Shown: in pieces, positions 63,945 through 64,000 of the stretch
Layout: each line of letters begins with the position of its first letter
Position numbering within the stretch: the stretch's first letter is position 1
Assembly (NCBI GenBank): GCA_949825065.1
Contig: OX463859.1
Span: 23,143,847 to 23,207,846, forward strand
Direction of reading: 5' to 3'
DNA: 64,000 nt
Source: Odontocerum albicorne
Lineage: Eukaryota; Arthropoda; Insecta; Trichoptera; Odontoceridae
Position numbers and translations under genes: made by a program
Notes under the pieces: generated by a model
Seen by the model: the letters and a program-made list of their open reading frames with translations, nothing else
Told to the model about the DNA's origin: nothing
Databases searched by the model: none

Positions 63945-64000
63945 ATCGTATATAGGTCAGTTTATACCCTTTCACAGAACTTGAGTCTCACAGTTAAAAC

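Overview
The window is AT-rich, intron- and repeat-dense DNA from an insect nuclear genome. The call rests on two genes of the Osiris family (DUF1676; a family known only from insects, usually found as a tandem cluster and linked to cuticle secretion) and on insect-type mobile DNA: tRNA-derived SINEs, non-LTR retrotransposon fragments, a cecropia-type mariner, a Penelope-like tail, and hAT-type and piggyBac-type MITEs. The species cannot be named from the sequence.

Layout. 388-17986: Osiris gene A on the plus strand, four exons (549-796, 10584-10789, 16111-16313, 17501-17689), with a TATA promoter and a poly(A) signal. It encodes 281 aa with signal peptide, two-Cys region, DUF1676-type hydrophobic block and the AQxLAY motif. 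Its introns (9.8, 5.3 and 1.2 kb) are filled with SINEs, LINE fragments and hairpins. 17990-26158: intergenic DNA with a SINE carrying a 15-copy 42-bp minisatellite, and LINE fragments. 26159-63944: a second, divergent Osiris-like gene B on the plus strand (26159-26474, 62573-62725, 63877-63944; 178 aa) with a 36-kb first intron. That intron holds a Jockey-like reverse transcriptase relic, a nearly complete mariner (37358-38633), many SINEs, a second minisatellite SINE, a piggyBac-type MITE, 32-bp and 67-bp tandem arrays, two hAT-type MITEs with 8-bp target duplications, and an inverted Penelope-like tail.

The two genes lie in the same orientation. They share a phase-1 intron just before the basic (R/T)GKxKK motif that opens the hydrophobic block, so they are best read as neighbours in an Osiris cluster whose introns were inflated by transposons. 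Outside the exons nothing was recognised as a functional gene. Three less AT-rich open stretches (36360-36580 on either strand; 60550-60615 and 60800-61023 on the minus strand) remain unexplained.

The least expected signals are a dispersed octamer (TACGAGTA/TACTCGTA) seen at about 27 separate sites, a recurrent hammerhead-ribozyme-like core found at six to seven loci including the Penelope-like tail, and SINEs whose tails are minisatellites.
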